DNA of 64,000 nucleotides from Actinomadura barringtoniae (lineage in GTDB: Bacteria > Actinomycetota > Actinomycetes > Streptosporangiales > Streptosporangiaceae). Both the position numbers and the translations under genes were made by a program. Location: contig NZ_JAGEOJ010000003.1 in assembly GCF_017573505.1 (NCBI RefSeq), positions 62,001-126,000 on the forward strand. Reading direction: 5' to 3'. Positions within the stretch are counted from its first letter, which is position 1. Every line of letters starts with the position of its first letter. A model generated the notes under the pieces. It saw only the letters and a list, made by a program, of their open reading frames with translations, was not told where the DNA came from and searched no databases. This document shows positions 48,852 through 58,558 of this stretch, in pieces.

Positions 48852-50894
48852 ATGAGTCGGTATCAGTACGGGGCCTATCACGATGGGCCCGACCCGCTCG
48901 CCCCGCCGTACGACGTCCGGGACGCCCTGGACGCCATGGGCGACTCGGTGCTGGACGGCACCCGCCCCGACGACGCGCTGCGCGAGTTGCTGCGCCGCGG
49001 GCTGCCCGGCGCCGACCAGCGCCGCGGCCTGGACGACCTGCTGCGGCAGGTGCGCGAGCGGCGCCGGGAGCTGCGCGAGCGCGGCCGGATGGACGGCACG
49101 CTGGAGGAGGCGCGGGCGCTGCTGGACACCGCGATCGGGCAGGAGCGCGCGGAGCTGTTCCCGGACCCGAGCGACGACGCCCGGCTGCGCGAGGCCGAGC
49201 TGGACACGCTGCCGAACGACACCTCGCAGGCGATCCGGCGGCTGTCGGACTACGACTGGCGCTCCCCCGCGGCGCGCGAGACGTTCGAACGGCTGAAGGA
49301 CATGCTGCGCCGCGAGGTGCTCGACTCCCAGTTCCAGGGGATGAAGCAGGCCCTTCAGAACCAGGACCCGCAGGCGATGGAGCGGGTCAAGGACATGATG
49401 GCCGCGCTCAACGAGATGCTCGACAAGGACGCGCGCGGCGAGCACACCCAGGAGGACTTCGACCGCTTCATGGGCGAGTACGGGGACTTCTTCCCCGACC
49501 AGCCGCAGAATCTGGAAGAGCTGGTCGACTCGCTCGCCCGCCGTGCCGCCGCGATGGAACGGCTGCTGTCCTCGCTCAGCCCCGAGCAGCGCGATGAGCT
49601 GGCCGGGCTGATGGAGCAGGCGCTGCAGGACGCGGGCCTGGCGATGGAGATGTCGCGGCTCGGCGACGCGCTGCGGTCTCGGCGGCCCGACCTCGGCTGG
49701 GGCGGCCAGGAGCGGATGACCGGCGAGGATCCGCTCGGCATGGGCGACGCGACGACCGCGCTCGCCGAGCTGGCGGACCTGGCCGAGCTGGAGGCGGCGC
49801 TCGGGCAGGACTACCCGGGTGCGCGGATGGACGACATCGACGAGGAGGCCGTGCAGCGCGCCCTCGGCCGCCAGGCGGTCGACGATCTGGCGGAGCTGCG
49901 CCGGATCGAGAAGGAGCTGGAGCGCCAGGGCTACCTGCAGCGCAACCGCGGCAAGCTGGAGCTCACGCCCAAGGCCGTACGGCGGCTGGGCGAGACGGCG
50001 CTGCGCCGGGTCTTCTCGCAGCTGGAGGCCGGGCGGCGCGGCGACCACGATCAGCGGGACGCGGGCCAGGCGGGCGAGCTCACCGGCTCGACCCGCGAGT
50101 GGCGGTTCGGCGACGAGCAGCCGCTCGACGTCGTCCGTACGGTCACCAACGCGATCCACCGCGGCGTGATGGACCTGCCGCGCACCGGCGAGGCCGAGGG
50201 CCTGACGGTCGTGCCCGACTCGCCCGGTGCCTCCGGCGGCTCCGACGTCTCGCGGCCCAGGGCGAACGGCGTGCGGCTCAGCGTCGACGACTTCGAGGTG
50301 CAGGAGACCGAGCGGCGTTCGGCGGCGGCGGTCTGCCTGCTGGTGGACCTGTCCTATTCCATGGTGCTGCGCGGCACGTGGGCGGCGGCCAAGCAGACCA
50401 CGCTCGCGCTGCACACGCTGGTGACCAGCAAGTACCCGCAGGACGCGATCCAGATCATCGGGTTCTCCAACTACGCCAGGACGCTGCACCCGACCGAGAT
50501 GGCGGGCCTGGACTGGGACATGGTCCAGGGCACCAACCTGCACCACGCGCTGCTGATCGCGGGCCGCCACCTGGACCGGCACCCCGACTTCGAGCCGATC
50601 GTGCTGGTGGTCACCGACGGCGAGCCGACCGCGCACCTGCGCTCGGACGGGCGATCGGTGTTCGACTACCCGCCCTCGCCGGACACGCTCGTGCTGACCA
50701 TGGCCGAGGTCGACAAGATGACCCGGCGCGGCGCGTCCTTGAACGTCTTCATGCTGGCCGAGGACCGTCGCTTGGTGTCGTTCGTCGAAGAGGTCGCCCG
50801 GCGCAACGGCGGGCGGGTGTTCGCCCCGGACGCCGAGAAACTGGGCGAATACGTGGTCAGTGACTACCTGCGGGTACGCCGGGGACGCCGCTGA
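48852..50894 (+). CDS. VWA-domain protein, partner of the MoxR ATPase
   Basis: The 680-residue soluble protein has a long, charged helical N-terminal part with many Glu/Arg-rich helices and a C-terminal von Willebrand A domain from about residue 490. Its MIDAS motif D499-L-S-Y-S, the later T (in QGTNLHHAL) and D (in VVTDGEPT) are intact, so it should bind Mg2+. It starts 50 bases after the ATPase stop on the same strand. It is cytosolic, having no signal or membrane helix. Confidence 0.92.
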   Translation: MSRYQYGAYHDGPDPLAPPYDVRDALDAMGDSVLDGTRPDDALRELLRRGLPGADQRRGLDDLLRQVRERRRELRERGRMDGTLEEARALLDTAIGQERAELFPDPSDDARLREAELDTLPNDTSQAIRRLSDYDWRSPAARETFERLKDMLRREVLDSQFQGMKQALQNQDPQAMERVKDMMAALNEMLDKDARGEHTQEDFDRFMGEYGDFFPDQPQNLEELVDSLARRAAAMERLLSSLSPEQRDELAGLMEQALQDAGLAMEMSRLGDALRSRRPDLGWGGQERMTGEDPLGMGDATTALAELADLAELEAALGQDYPGARMDDIDEEAVQRALGRQAVDDLAELRRIEKELERQGYLQRNRGKLELTPKAVRRLGETALRRVFSQLEAGRRGDHDQRDAGQAGELTGSTREWRFGDEQPLDVVRTVTNAIHRGVMDLPRTGEAEGLTVVPDSPGASGGSDVSRPRANGVRLSVDDFEVQETERRSAAAVCLLVDLSYSMVLRGTWAAAKQTTLALHTLVTSKYPQDAIQIIGFSNYARTLHPTEMAGLDWDMVQGTNLHHALLIAGRHLDRHPDFEPIVLVVTDGEPTAHLRSDGRSVFDYPPSPDTLVLTMAEVDKMTRRGASLNVFMLAEDRRLVSFVEEVARRNGGRVFAPDAEKLGEYVVSDYLRVRRGRR

Positions 50895-50950
50895 CCTGCA
50901 TGGTTACCGTCCATAGTCGCCCCCTTTGCTGACGATCTCGCTTACCCCCT

Positions 50951-50972
50951 TGATCACCAGGGCAGGTGATCA
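50951..50972 (+). promoter_or_regulatory. Perfect dyad TGATCACC-N6-GGTGATCA
   Basis: The 22-base palindrome lies 54 bases before the start codon of the secreted Pro/Ala-rich protein and is overlapped on its 3' side by another TGATCACA/TGTGGTCA near-dyad. It is a good operator candidate; the regulator is not known. Confidence 0.55.
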
Positions 50973-51025
50973 CACGATGTGGTCATTCGATCGCAGAGAG
51001 TGTCATCCAGGGGGAAGAGAACACG

Positions 51026-52984
51026 ATGAACGCACGACTGCCGATAGGGGTCCTCACCGCGGGCCTAGGTGCCGCTGCCGTGATCGCCTTTGGCTCCGGC
51101 CCGGCGCTCGCGGATCACAAACCCGGGCACCACGGACATAGCACGTCCCGGCTGGCGTGCCCGCCGGTCAAGCTGCCGCAGCAGCAGGGCGCCCGTACGG
51201 CCACCAAGACCTGCCCGCCGCCCAGCGAGCCCGGCACCGACCAGGCTCCGGCTCCCGAGGCGGCACCGGCGGCTCCGGCCGAGCCCGCGGCCCCGGTCGA
51301 ACCGGCAGCTCCTGCGGCGCCCGGCGCTCCGGCAGACCAGGCCAAGCCCGACGCACCGGCCAAGCCCGACGCACCGGCCGAGCCCGCGGCTCCGGCGGCA
51401 CCCGAGGCGCCCGCTGCGCCCGGCGCTCCCGCCGCCGACCAGAACGCACCGGCAGACCAGGCCAAGCCCGGCGCTCCCGCGGCCGACCAGGCCGCACCCG
51501 CCGCCGACCAGGCGGCCCCGCCCGCGGCCCGCGAGCCCGTGCCGCCGCCCGAGCCGGTCGACCCGGCCAAGCCCGGCGACCCGATGGCCCCGGCCGACCC
51601 GAACGCGCCCGCCGCGCCCGGCGACCAGAACGCTCCCGCGGCGCCCGGCGACCAGAGCGCACCGGCCGATCCCGCCAAGCCCGGCGACCCGATGGCCCCG
51701 GCGGACCCGAACGCGCCCGCCGCGCCCGGCGACCAGAGCGGGCCCGTCGACCCCGCCAAGCCGATGGACCCGGCCAAGCCCGGCGACCCGATGGCCCCGG
51801 CGGAGCCGAACGCGCCCGCCGACCAGGGCACGCCCGCCGACCAGGGCACGCCGGCCGACCCGATGGCGCAGAGCAAGCCCGCCACCGAGCGGGTCGCGAC
51901 CGTGCTGCTCGGCGCCAAGCTCGCCGAGCCCGCGCCGAACGCCCTGATCCAGGAGCTGAGCGCGGGCAAGAAGCTGCAGGACCTCACGCTGAACGAGGTC
52001 ATCCAGCACCTGCCGATGGTCGGCTCGTCGCTGGCCGCGGTGCCCGGGATCGACATGATCAAGGGCCAGACGCTGGCCCAGCTGATCACGCACTTCCCGG
52101 CGGACCTGCAGAAGCCGATCACCGACACGCTGGACCGGCTGACCGCCCACATCCTGAACAAGCAGGGCGTCAAGCAGGACCCGCCGCCCGCCGACCCGGC
52201 CAAGCCCGACGCCGCCAAGGTCGAGGCGCTGGCCAAGGTCAGCCCGGAGGCCGCCCAGTTGGTCGGCCAGATCGACGCCAAGGACGTGCCCGGGCTGGTG
52301 GCCAAGCTGCCCAAGCTCGTGGACCTGTCCAAGGACCCGAAGATCGGCCCGATGGTCCAGGACGTGCTCACACCCGTGCTGAAGCCGGCGGTCGACACCG
52401 TGAAGGCCGTTCCGGTCGTCGGCGCCCAGGCGGCCGACCTGATCGGCAAGCTGCTGACCGCGACGCCGGCGGGCCCGGCCGAGCCCGTGGCTCCGGCCGA
52501 CCCGAACGCGCCCGACACCGACCCGGCCAATGCCGCCCAGTCCGCCAAGCCGGACGCCGTCAAGATCGAGGCGCTGGCCAAGGTCAACCCTGAGGCCGCG
52601 CAGCTGGTCGCGCAGATCGACGCCAAGGACGTGGGCGGCCTGCTGGCCAAGCTGCCCAAGCTCGTCGAGCTGTCCAAGGACCCGACGGTCGGCCCGATGG
52701 TCTCCGGGATCCTGCAGCCCGTGCTCGCGCCCGTGACCGAGACCGTCAAGCAGGTCCCGCTCGTCGGCCCGCAGGTCGCGGACCTCATCGGCCGCATCCT
52801 GGCACCCGCCGGTGCCCCGGCCGCGCCTGCGGCTCCGGGCGCTCCGGCCGCACCGGCGGCCCCGGGTGCGCCCGCGGCTCCCGCGGCGCCCGGTGCTCCG
52901 GCCGCTCAGGCGCCCGCCGCTCCGGCGGCTCCCGGTGCGCCCGCGGCTCCGGCCGCACCGGCCGCACCGGCCGCTACCGGCTGA
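51026..52984 (+). CDS. Secreted Pro/Ala-rich protein with a duplicated helical domain
   Basis: The ATG at 51026 follows GGGGGAAGAG and gives 652 residues. A signal peptide ends near ALA-D. Residues about 75-285 are low-complexity, with repeated PADPNAPAAPGD, DPAKPGDPMAP and DQGTPA units. Then come a helical region and two homologous segments of about 85 residues (about 395-475 and 515-595), sharing EALAKV-PEAAQLV-QIDAKDV and LAKLPKLV-LSKDP. The C-terminus is again APGAPAAPA repeats. There is no LPXTG or membrane anchor. I do not recognise the family; a wall-bound structural or binding protein is possible. It follows the MoxR-VWA pair on the same strand, 131 bases later. Confidence 0.85.
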   Translation: MNARLPIGVLTAGLGAAAVIAFGSGPALADHKPGHHGHSTSRLACPPVKLPQQQGARTATKTCPPPSEPGTDQAPAPEAAPAAPAEPAAPVEPAAPAAPGAPADQAKPDAPAKPDAPAEPAAPAAPEAPAAPGAPAADQNAPADQAKPGAPAADQAAPAADQAAPPAAREPVPPPEPVDPAKPGDPMAPADPNAPAAPGDQNAPAAPGDQSAPADPAKPGDPMAPADPNAPAAPGDQSGPVDPAKPMDPAKPGDPMAPAEPNAPADQGTPADQGTPADPMAQSKPATERVATVLLGAKLAEPAPNALIQELSAGKKLQDLTLNEVIQHLPMVGSSLAAVPGIDMIKGQTLAQLITHFPADLQKPITDTLDRLTAHILNKQGVKQDPPPADPAKPDAAKVEALAKVSPEAAQLVGQIDAKDVPGLVAKLPKLVDLSKDPKIGPMVQDVLTPVLKPAVDTVKAVPVVGAQAADLIGKLLTATPAGPAEPVAPADPNAPDTDPANAAQSAKPDAVKIEALAKVNPEAAQLVAQIDAKDVGGLLAKLPKLVELSKDPTVGPMVSGILQPVLAPVTETVKQVPLVGPQVADLIGRILAPAGAPAAPAAPGAPAAPAAPGAPAAPAAPGAPAAQAPAAPAAPGAPAAPAAPAAPAATG

Positions 52985-53000
52985 CCGTTCTCGGTACGCC

Positions 53001-53033
53001 AGAGGCCGCTCGGACATCGTCCGGGCGGCCTCT
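53001..53033 (+). terminator. Terminator after the secreted Pro/Ala-rich gene
   Basis: AGAGGCCGC pairs with GCGGCCTCT (53025-53033), and GGAC with GTCC continues the stem to a 3-base loop. It starts 17 bases past the stop. Confidence 0.8.
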
Positions 53034-53176
53034 CCGCGGTCCAGGTGCCCAAGTCGTGACCTTCGCCTGCGAGAGCGGCCTGGTCACGCCGAACCGGCTC
53101 CGAGACCCCTTGTCCGGCGGGATTCCGAACGAGGCGAAGCTAGGTGAAGAGGGCCCGGCGCACTAGGGTCTGCGTC

Positions 53177-53737
53177 ATGTCGAACTCCGATCGCCTGCTC
53201 CTGATCCTGCACATCGGATTTGCGATCTTCACGCTGGGGCCGCTGACCGCCGCCACCATGTCGACCCCCCGCTACATCCGCAAGCAGAACGTCGTCGTGC
53301 TGCGGTACCTCCACCGGACCTCCCAGATCTACGGCGTCGGAACGCTGGGCATCTTCCTGTTCGGCCTGTTCCTGGCGCACGGCAAGTTCGGCAAGTTCTG
53401 GCTGTCGGCGTCGATGACGCTGTTCGTCGTCGCGCTCGTGCTGCTCCTGCTCATCGACCGGGACCAGCGCAAGGCGGTGAACCTCCTCGATGTCGCCGCG
53501 GCCGAGGCGGCCCCGGTCGCGCCCGTCGCCGTCGTTCCGGCGAAGGAGGCCGAGGAGGAGCAGGCCGAGGGCAAGGACCGGGACAAGGAGAAGGACGAGG
53601 CGCCGCAGGCGGCAGCGGAGCAGCCGGCGCTGGACACCGGCGTCGCGCAGGTCGAGCGCGGCCGGATCGCGTCGATGTCCGGCGTGGTCGCGCTGATCTG
53701 GCTGGTGATCCTCGTCCTGATGGTCTGGAACCGCTGA
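53177..53737 (+). CDS. Small polytopic membrane protein
   Basis: The ATG at 53177 gives 186 residues. Three to four membrane helices are visible (about 8-28, 55-76, 81-101 and a last one at 165-184). A loop of about 60 residues between the last two is rich in Glu, Lys, Ala and Pro and should be cytosolic. The conserved-looking LLLILHIGFAIFTLGPLTAA and YLHRTSQIYGVGTLG segments recall DUF2269-like membrane proteins, but this match is weak. The function is unknown. Confidence 0.75.
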   Translation: MSNSDRLLLILHIGFAIFTLGPLTAATMSTPRYIRKQNVVVLRYLHRTSQIYGVGTLGIFLFGLFLAHGKFGKFWLSASMTLFVVALVLLLLIDRDQRKAVNLLDVAAAEAAPVAPVAVVPAKEAEEEQAEGKDRDKEKDEAPQAAAEQPALDTGVAQVERGRIASMSGVVALIWLVILVLMVWNR

Positions 53738-53764
53738 CCGGCGGCGGCTACCGCTGAACGGCGG

Positions 53765-54934
53765 TTACCTGGTCCGGTCCTTGATCCAGGCCAGGATCTC
53801 GGGGTAGACCGACTCGTCGTTCAGCAGCCGCACGCTGTGCTCGGTGCCGGGGACCGTCTTCACCGTCACCGGCACGCCCACGGCGCGCAGGGCGCTCGCG
53901 AGGCCGGTGCTCTCGGTGACCGGGACGAAGTCGCCCTCGCTGTGCATGAGCAGCATCGGGGCGTCGCCCGGCGAGGCGTGCGAGGCCGAGTTGGCGTCGT
54001 CCACGCGCTTCCAGCAGAGCGGGGCGGTGACCGACGGCGTGCAGCCGAGCAGCCGGATCACCGCGCCGCGCAGCTTGCGCCGCGAGGCCGAGGCGGTGTC
54101 CACGCCGCCGTCCTGGAACGCCAGGTACGGGGTGTTGGGCGGCGACAGCGCCACGACGCCGCGGACCGTCCTGCCGCCCTCGCCGACCGTGCCGAGCTGG
54201 GTCGCGAGCTGGCCGCCGGACGAGGAGCCGAACACCACGATGCGGGCCGGGTCCAGGTTCCAGACCTTGGCGTGCTTCCTGATGAACGCGAGGGCCGTCT
54301 CGGCGTCGGTGCGCTGCGCGGGCCACTGCGCGGTGGTCGCGAGCCGGTAGTTGGCGGCGAAGACCGTGAAGCCCTGTGCGGTCAGCCGCCGCGCGAAGTA
54401 CTTCCAGCCCGCCTTGTCGCCCTGCATCCAGTAGCCGCCGTGCAGGAGCAGCACGCCGGGCCGCGGCTTCGCGGCCGCCGCACCCGGGGTGGTCGGCTTG
54501 GTGGCGGACGGCTTCTTGGCGGTCGGCCCGGTGGACGGCTTCTGTCCGGTGGGCTTCTTGGCGGCCGGCTTCTGCGCGCCGGACGTGCTTCTGCTGAACG
54601 CGCGCCAGTAGGCGTCGATCCGCTGGCGCGGGTCGCGCCCGTAGGCGTAGGTGGCCTGCCGGGGCAGCTTGGGCGTCACCATGACCGCGCGGCCCGACAC
54701 GACCCCGTCGGAGTCCGTGGACCGCGACGGGGACTTCGGCGTCGTCGGGGGCGCCAGCGGCGACGGGGTCGCCGGCGAGGACGTGCCGGGCGTCACCGGC
54801 GACGTCGTGCCGGGGGTCGCCGGGTCGCTCGGGAGCGGGGGCGTCGGCGCGGTAGCGCGCGCCCCCGCCGGAACGGCCACGACGGAAAGGCAGGTCGCGG
54901 CGAACGCCGCCCCGCACACCAGTACTTTGCGCAC
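53765..54934 (-). CDS. Secreted alpha/beta hydrolase (esterase/lipase)
   Basis: The GTG at 54934 is chosen because GAAGG lies about eight bases upstream and a signal peptide follows at once (RKVLVCGAAFAATCLSVVAV). The 389-residue product has a Pro/Ser/Thr linker and a repeated KKP/TG/SATKP basic stretch (about 130-155), then the hydrolase fold. The oxyanion motif HGGYW, nucleophile elbow GSSSGG, acid in EGDFVPV and base His in TEHSV complete the triad. It resembles hormone-sensitive-lipase-like esterases such as mycobacterial Lip proteins. It lies 90 bases downstream of metB on the same strand. Confidence 0.88.
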   Translation of the reverse strand: MRKVLVCGAAFAATCLSVVAVPAGARATAPTPPLPSDPATPGTTSPVTPGTSSPATPSPLAPPTTPKSPSRSTDSDGVVSGRAVMVTPKLPRQATYAYGRDPRQRIDAYWRAFSRSTSGAQKPAAKKPTGQKPSTGPTAKKPSATKPTTPGAAAAKPRPGVLLLHGGYWMQGDKAGWKYFARRLTAQGFTVFAANYRLATTAQWPAQRTDAETALAFIRKHAKVWNLDPARIVVFGSSSGGQLATQLGTVGEGGRTVRGVVALSPPNTPYLAFQDGGVDTASASRRKLRGAVIRLLGCTPSVTAPLCWKRVDDANSASHASPGDAPMLLMHSEGDFVPVTESTGLASALRAVGVPVTVKTVPGTEHSVRLLNDESVYPEILAWIKDRTR

Positions 54935-55024
54935 TCCCGGCCCTTCCTCGGCGAACCTGGCGCGCACATCATACGGCCTTGATCATCGCTTGACGGCGAT
55001 CGCCGCGAAAGTCCCTCCCAGGGG

Positions 55025-56173
55025 CTACCCGAGCGCGCGGGTGAGGTCGCGCAGCAGGTCGTCGACGTCCTCGATGCCGACCGACAGCCGGACCAGGTCG
55101 GCGGGGACCTCCAGCGGCGAGCCGGCGGCCGAGGCGTGCGTCATCCGGCCGGGGTGCTCGATGAGCGACTCCACGCCGCCGAGCGACTCCCCGAGCGTGA
55201 AGAGCTCGGTGCGCTCGCAGACCCGCACCGCCTCCTCCTCCGAGGCCATCCGGAACGACACCATGCCGCCGAACGCCTTCATCTGCTTGGCGGCGACCTC
55301 GTGGCCCGGGTGGTCGGGCAGGCCCGGGTAGAGGATCTGGCGAACGGCCGGGTGGCGGGTGAGCATCTCGACGACGGCCTCGGCGTTCGTGCAGTGCCGG
55401 TCCATCCGCACCGCGAGCGTCTTGATGCCGCGCAGCGTGAGCCAGGCGTCGAACGGCCCGGCGACCGCTCCCATGGCGTTCTGGTGGAACGTGAGGCGCT
55501 CGCCCAGCTCGGCGTCCTTCACGACCAGGGCGCCGCCGACCACGTCGGAGTGGCCGCCGATGTACTTGGTGGTGGAGTGCACGACGATGTCGGCGCCGAG
55601 CGCGAGCGGCTGCTGCAGGTAGGGCGAGGCGAAGGTGTTGTCGACGACCAGCAGGGCGCCCGCGTCGTGCGCGATGGCGGCCAGCGTGGCGATGTCGGCG
55701 ATGCCGAGCAGCGGGTTGGTCGGCGTCTCCACCCAGATCAGCCTGGTCTCGGGGCGCACGGCGGCCCGTACGGCGGCGACGTCGCCGAGCGGCACCGGGT
55801 CGAAGGCCACGCCCCACGGCTCGGCCACCTTGGCGAACAGCCGGTACGTGCCGCCGTAGGCGTCGTTCGGGATGACGACGTGATCGCCGGGCTTGCACAG
55901 GGTGCGCAGCAGCGCGTCCTCGGCCGCGAGGCCGGACGCGAACGCCAGCCCGCGCGTACCGCCCTCGATCTCGGCCAGGCACGTCTCGAGCGCCGTGCGC
56001 GTCGGGTTGGCCGACCGTGAGTACTCATAGCCACCGCGCAGGCCGCCGATGCCGTCCTGCTTGTACGTGGAGACCTGGTAGATCGGCGGAACGACCGCGC
56101 CGGTGGTCGGGTCGGGTTCCTGACCTGCGTGAATGGCCAGCGTCTCGAAGCCCTGCTGAACGTCCTTGTCCAT
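55025..56173 (-). CDS. metB: Cystathionine gamma-synthase/lyase
   Basis: This PLP enzyme of the Cys/Met metabolism family has 382 residues from the ATG at 56173 (a GTG six codons earlier is possible). PLP-binding K203 is in STTKYIGGHSD, and YSRSANPTR and the FASGLAA segment are typical. Sequence alone cannot fully separate gamma-synthase (making cystathionine from O-acylhomoserine) from gamma-lyase (reverse transsulfuration). Its occurrence near cbs, 5 kb away on the same strand, favours a reverse transsulfuration role supplying cysteine, the precursor of mycothiol. Confidence 0.93.
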   Translation of the reverse strand: MDKDVQQGFETLAIHAGQEPDPTTGAVVPPIYQVSTYKQDGIGGLRGGYEYSRSANPTRTALETCLAEIEGGTRGLAFASGLAAEDALLRTLCKPGDHVVIPNDAYGGTYRLFAKVAEPWGVAFDPVPLGDVAAVRAAVRPETRLIWVETPTNPLLGIADIATLAAIAHDAGALLVVDNTFASPYLQQPLALGADIVVHSTTKYIGGHSDVVGGALVVKDAELGERLTFHQNAMGAVAGPFDAWLTLRGIKTLAVRMDRHCTNAEAVVEMLTRHPAVRQILYPGLPDHPGHEVAAKQMKAFGGMVSFRMASEEEAVRVCERTELFTLGESLGGVESLIEHPGRMTHASAAGSPLEVPADLVRLSVGIEDVDDLLRDLTRALG

Positions 56174-56289
56174 GAGGACGAGGCTACCCACCCGCCCGCA
56201 GTCCCGAGGTACTAGGGACCCACCCCGCAGGTATCAGCCCGCGTTTGGCCACGCAGGTTGACCACAACGAGGAAAACGATCTTTAGCGT

Positions 56290-56329
56290 CGTCCTTAGGA
56301 AATCGAATCCCCCCGAACTACTAAGGACG
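56290..56329 (+). promoter_or_regulatory. Inverted repeat covering the SD of the first MMPL gene
   Basis: CGTCCTTAG (56290-56298) is the exact reverse complement of CTAAGGACG (56321-56329). The right arm contains the AAGGACGG ribosome-binding site of the ATG at 56335. It may be an operator or an RNA structure that hides the ribosome-binding site. Confidence 0.55.
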
Positions 56330-56334
56330 GACGC

Positions 56335-58485
56335 ATGTTCGCATGGCTCGCGCGCGTCGTCGTCAGGCACCCGTGGTGGACGATCGTGGCGTGGGTGGTC
56401 GCCGCCGCGGCCATCATCATGACCGCCCCGGGAATCTCCTCCCAGGACGACCAAGGCGACTTTCTTCCGAGCAAGTACGAGTCGATTCAGGCAACGAAGA
56501 TCGCCGACAAGGCGTTCCCGCAACAGGAGGACGACTCGGCGCTCATCGTCGTCAAGCGGTCCGACGGCAAGCCGCTGAGCGCGGTCGACTCCGCCAAGGT
56601 CACGCAGGTTTCGAAGCATCTGGCCTCACAGAAGTTCCCTGCCGTCCAGGGCTTCACCAGCGGGCCCGACACCTTGGCGCCGAATCACGCGGTCCAGGTC
56701 ATCGGCGTCCCTGTCAAAGGCGATGACGACCAGGCCAAGACCGCCATCAAGAACATTCGCTCGGAACTGCCGCAACAATTGCGCGGCACCGGCATGGAAG
56801 CCAAGATCGGCGGAAACGTCGCGGCCTTCGTCGACAACGACGACTCGTTCAACAAGTCGTTCGAGATCGTCGGGATCGCCACGTTCATCCTCATCATCGG
56901 GCTGATCCTGCTGATCTTCCGGGCGCCGCTCGCCGCGCTGCTGCCGCTGCTGGTCATCACCGCGACGCTCCAGGTGGCGAACGGTCTGGTGGCGTACGCG
57001 GCCAACGCGTTCAACTGGGAGGTCGACGACAGCCTGAGCATCATCACACTCATCGTGATGTTCGGCATCGGCACCGACTACATCCTGTTCCTGCTGTTCC
57101 GGTACCGAGAGCGCCTCCGCGCGGGCGACGACAAGAAGACCGCGATGATCGTCTCGATGCACCGGGTCGGCGAGGTCATCGCCTCCGCCGCCGCGGCCGT
57201 CGCCGTCGCGTTCCTGGTCATGCTGCTGGCCGCGTTCGGCGGGTTCGGCCCGCTCGGCCCGGCGCTGGCGATCTCGGTGACCGTCATGGCGATCACCTCG
57301 CTCACACTGGTCCCGGCCATCGTCTCGCTGCTCGGCACCGCGATCTTCTGGCCGTCCAAGGCGTGGAAGCGCCAGCCCAAGGGCTCGGCCGCCGCCGCGC
57401 TCGGCCGCACCGTCGGCAAGCGTCCGGCGATCGTCGCGCTGGTCTCCGGCGCGCTGCTGATCGGCCTGGCCGTCGGCACGTTCTCGTTCAAGAGCAACAA
57501 CGACTTCCTGTCGGGCTTCCCGCAGGACACCGAGTCCGCGCAGGCCAACAAGGACATGCAGAAGGGCTTCCCGCCGGGCCTCACCACCCCGGTGACCGTC
57601 TTCGTCAAGAGCACCGACGGCAAGCCGCTCACCCGGCAGCAGCTGGCCGCGTTCAGCCAGGGGGCCAGGAAGGCGCCCGGAGTCGGCCGCGTGCAGTCGC
57701 CCGAGCCGAGCAAGGCCGACCGGTCGGTCGCCCGCGTCGACCTGCTGCTGACCAAGAACCCGATGGCGCCCGAGTCGATCAAGCTCGTCCGGGGCGACCT
57801 GCGGGACGCGGTCCACAAGGTCGCGCCGCCCGGCACCCGCGCGTACGTCGGCGGAGCGTCCGCCACGGCCGCCGACATCAACAACGTCATGGACCGCGAC
57901 CTGTCGGTCATCCTCCCGGTCGCCGCGGCACTGATCGCGCTCATCCTCGCGCTGCTGCTGCGGAGCCTGGTCGCGCCGATCTACCTGGTGGCGGTCACCT
58001 TGCTCGGGTACGCGGCGACGGTCGGCGCCGGCGTACTGATGTTCCAGGGAGCGCTGAACGAGCAGGGCCTGAGCTTCCAGTTGCCGATCGTGCTCTACCT
58101 GTTCGTGCTGGCCATCGGCACCGACTACAACATCCTGATCACCGCACGGCTGCGCGAGGAGGCCAAGGAGGGCAACGACCCGCGCCGCGCCGCCGCCATG
58201 GCGGTGGAGCACGGCGGGCCGACGGTCATCGCCGCGGGGCTCATCCTGGCCGGCACGTTCTCGGTGATGACGCTCGCCAAGGTCTCGATGCTGCAGCAGA
58301 TCGGCTTCTCGGTGGCGGCCGGAATCGCGCTCTCGGCGTTCGTGATCTCCATCTTCCTAGTGCCGAGCATCACCGCGCTGCTCGGCCACAAGGCCTGGTG
58401 GCCGGGCCACGCGGACAAGCCCCGGGTACGGCGCGGCCCGGACGAGCTGGAGGGGCAGTTCGCCCGCACTTCTCACCGTGCGTAA
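56335..58485 (+). CDS. MMPL-family RND transporter (copy 1)
   Basis: The 716-residue protein has the RND layout of 12 membrane helices: one N-terminal, an outer domain (about 35-170), five helices, a second outer domain (about 385-520) and six helices. The proton-relay Asp-Tyr pairs lie in GIGTDYILFL and AIGTDYNILI. Members export lipids, siderophores or drugs. It starts MFAWLARVVVRHPWWTI, almost the same as the next gene, so the two are tandem duplicates. A terminator lies 74 bases after its stop. Confidence 0.94.
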   Translation: MFAWLARVVVRHPWWTIVAWVVAAAAIIMTAPGISSQDDQGDFLPSKYESIQATKIADKAFPQQEDDSALIVVKRSDGKPLSAVDSAKVTQVSKHLASQKFPAVQGFTSGPDTLAPNHAVQVIGVPVKGDDDQAKTAIKNIRSELPQQLRGTGMEAKIGGNVAAFVDNDDSFNKSFEIVGIATFILIIGLILLIFRAPLAALLPLLVITATLQVANGLVAYAANAFNWEVDDSLSIITLIVMFGIGTDYILFLLFRYRERLRAGDDKKTAMIVSMHRVGEVIASAAAAVAVAFLVMLLAAFGGFGPLGPALAISVTVMAITSLTLVPAIVSLLGTAIFWPSKAWKRQPKGSAAAALGRTVGKRPAIVALVSGALLIGLAVGTFSFKSNNDFLSGFPQDTESAQANKDMQKGFPPGLTTPVTVFVKSTDGKPLTRQQLAAFSQGARKAPGVGRVQSPEPSKADRSVARVDLLLTKNPMAPESIKLVRGDLRDAVHKVAPPGTRAYVGGASATAADINNVMDRDLSVILPVAAALIALILALLLRSLVAPIYLVAVTLLGYAATVGAGVLMFQGALNEQGLSFQLPIVLYLFVLAIGTDYNILITARLREEAKEGNDPRRAAAMAVEHGGPTVIAAGLILAGTFSVMTLAKVSMLQQIGFSVAAGIALSAFVISIFLVPSITALLGHKAWWPGHADKPRVRRGPDELEGQFARTSHRA

Positions 58486-58558
58486 GGAGCGCATGACCTG
58501 GGCGTGAGCGCTACAACGAGCGTGGTACGCCAGGGGCGCGACTTCAGGTCCATGAGCA

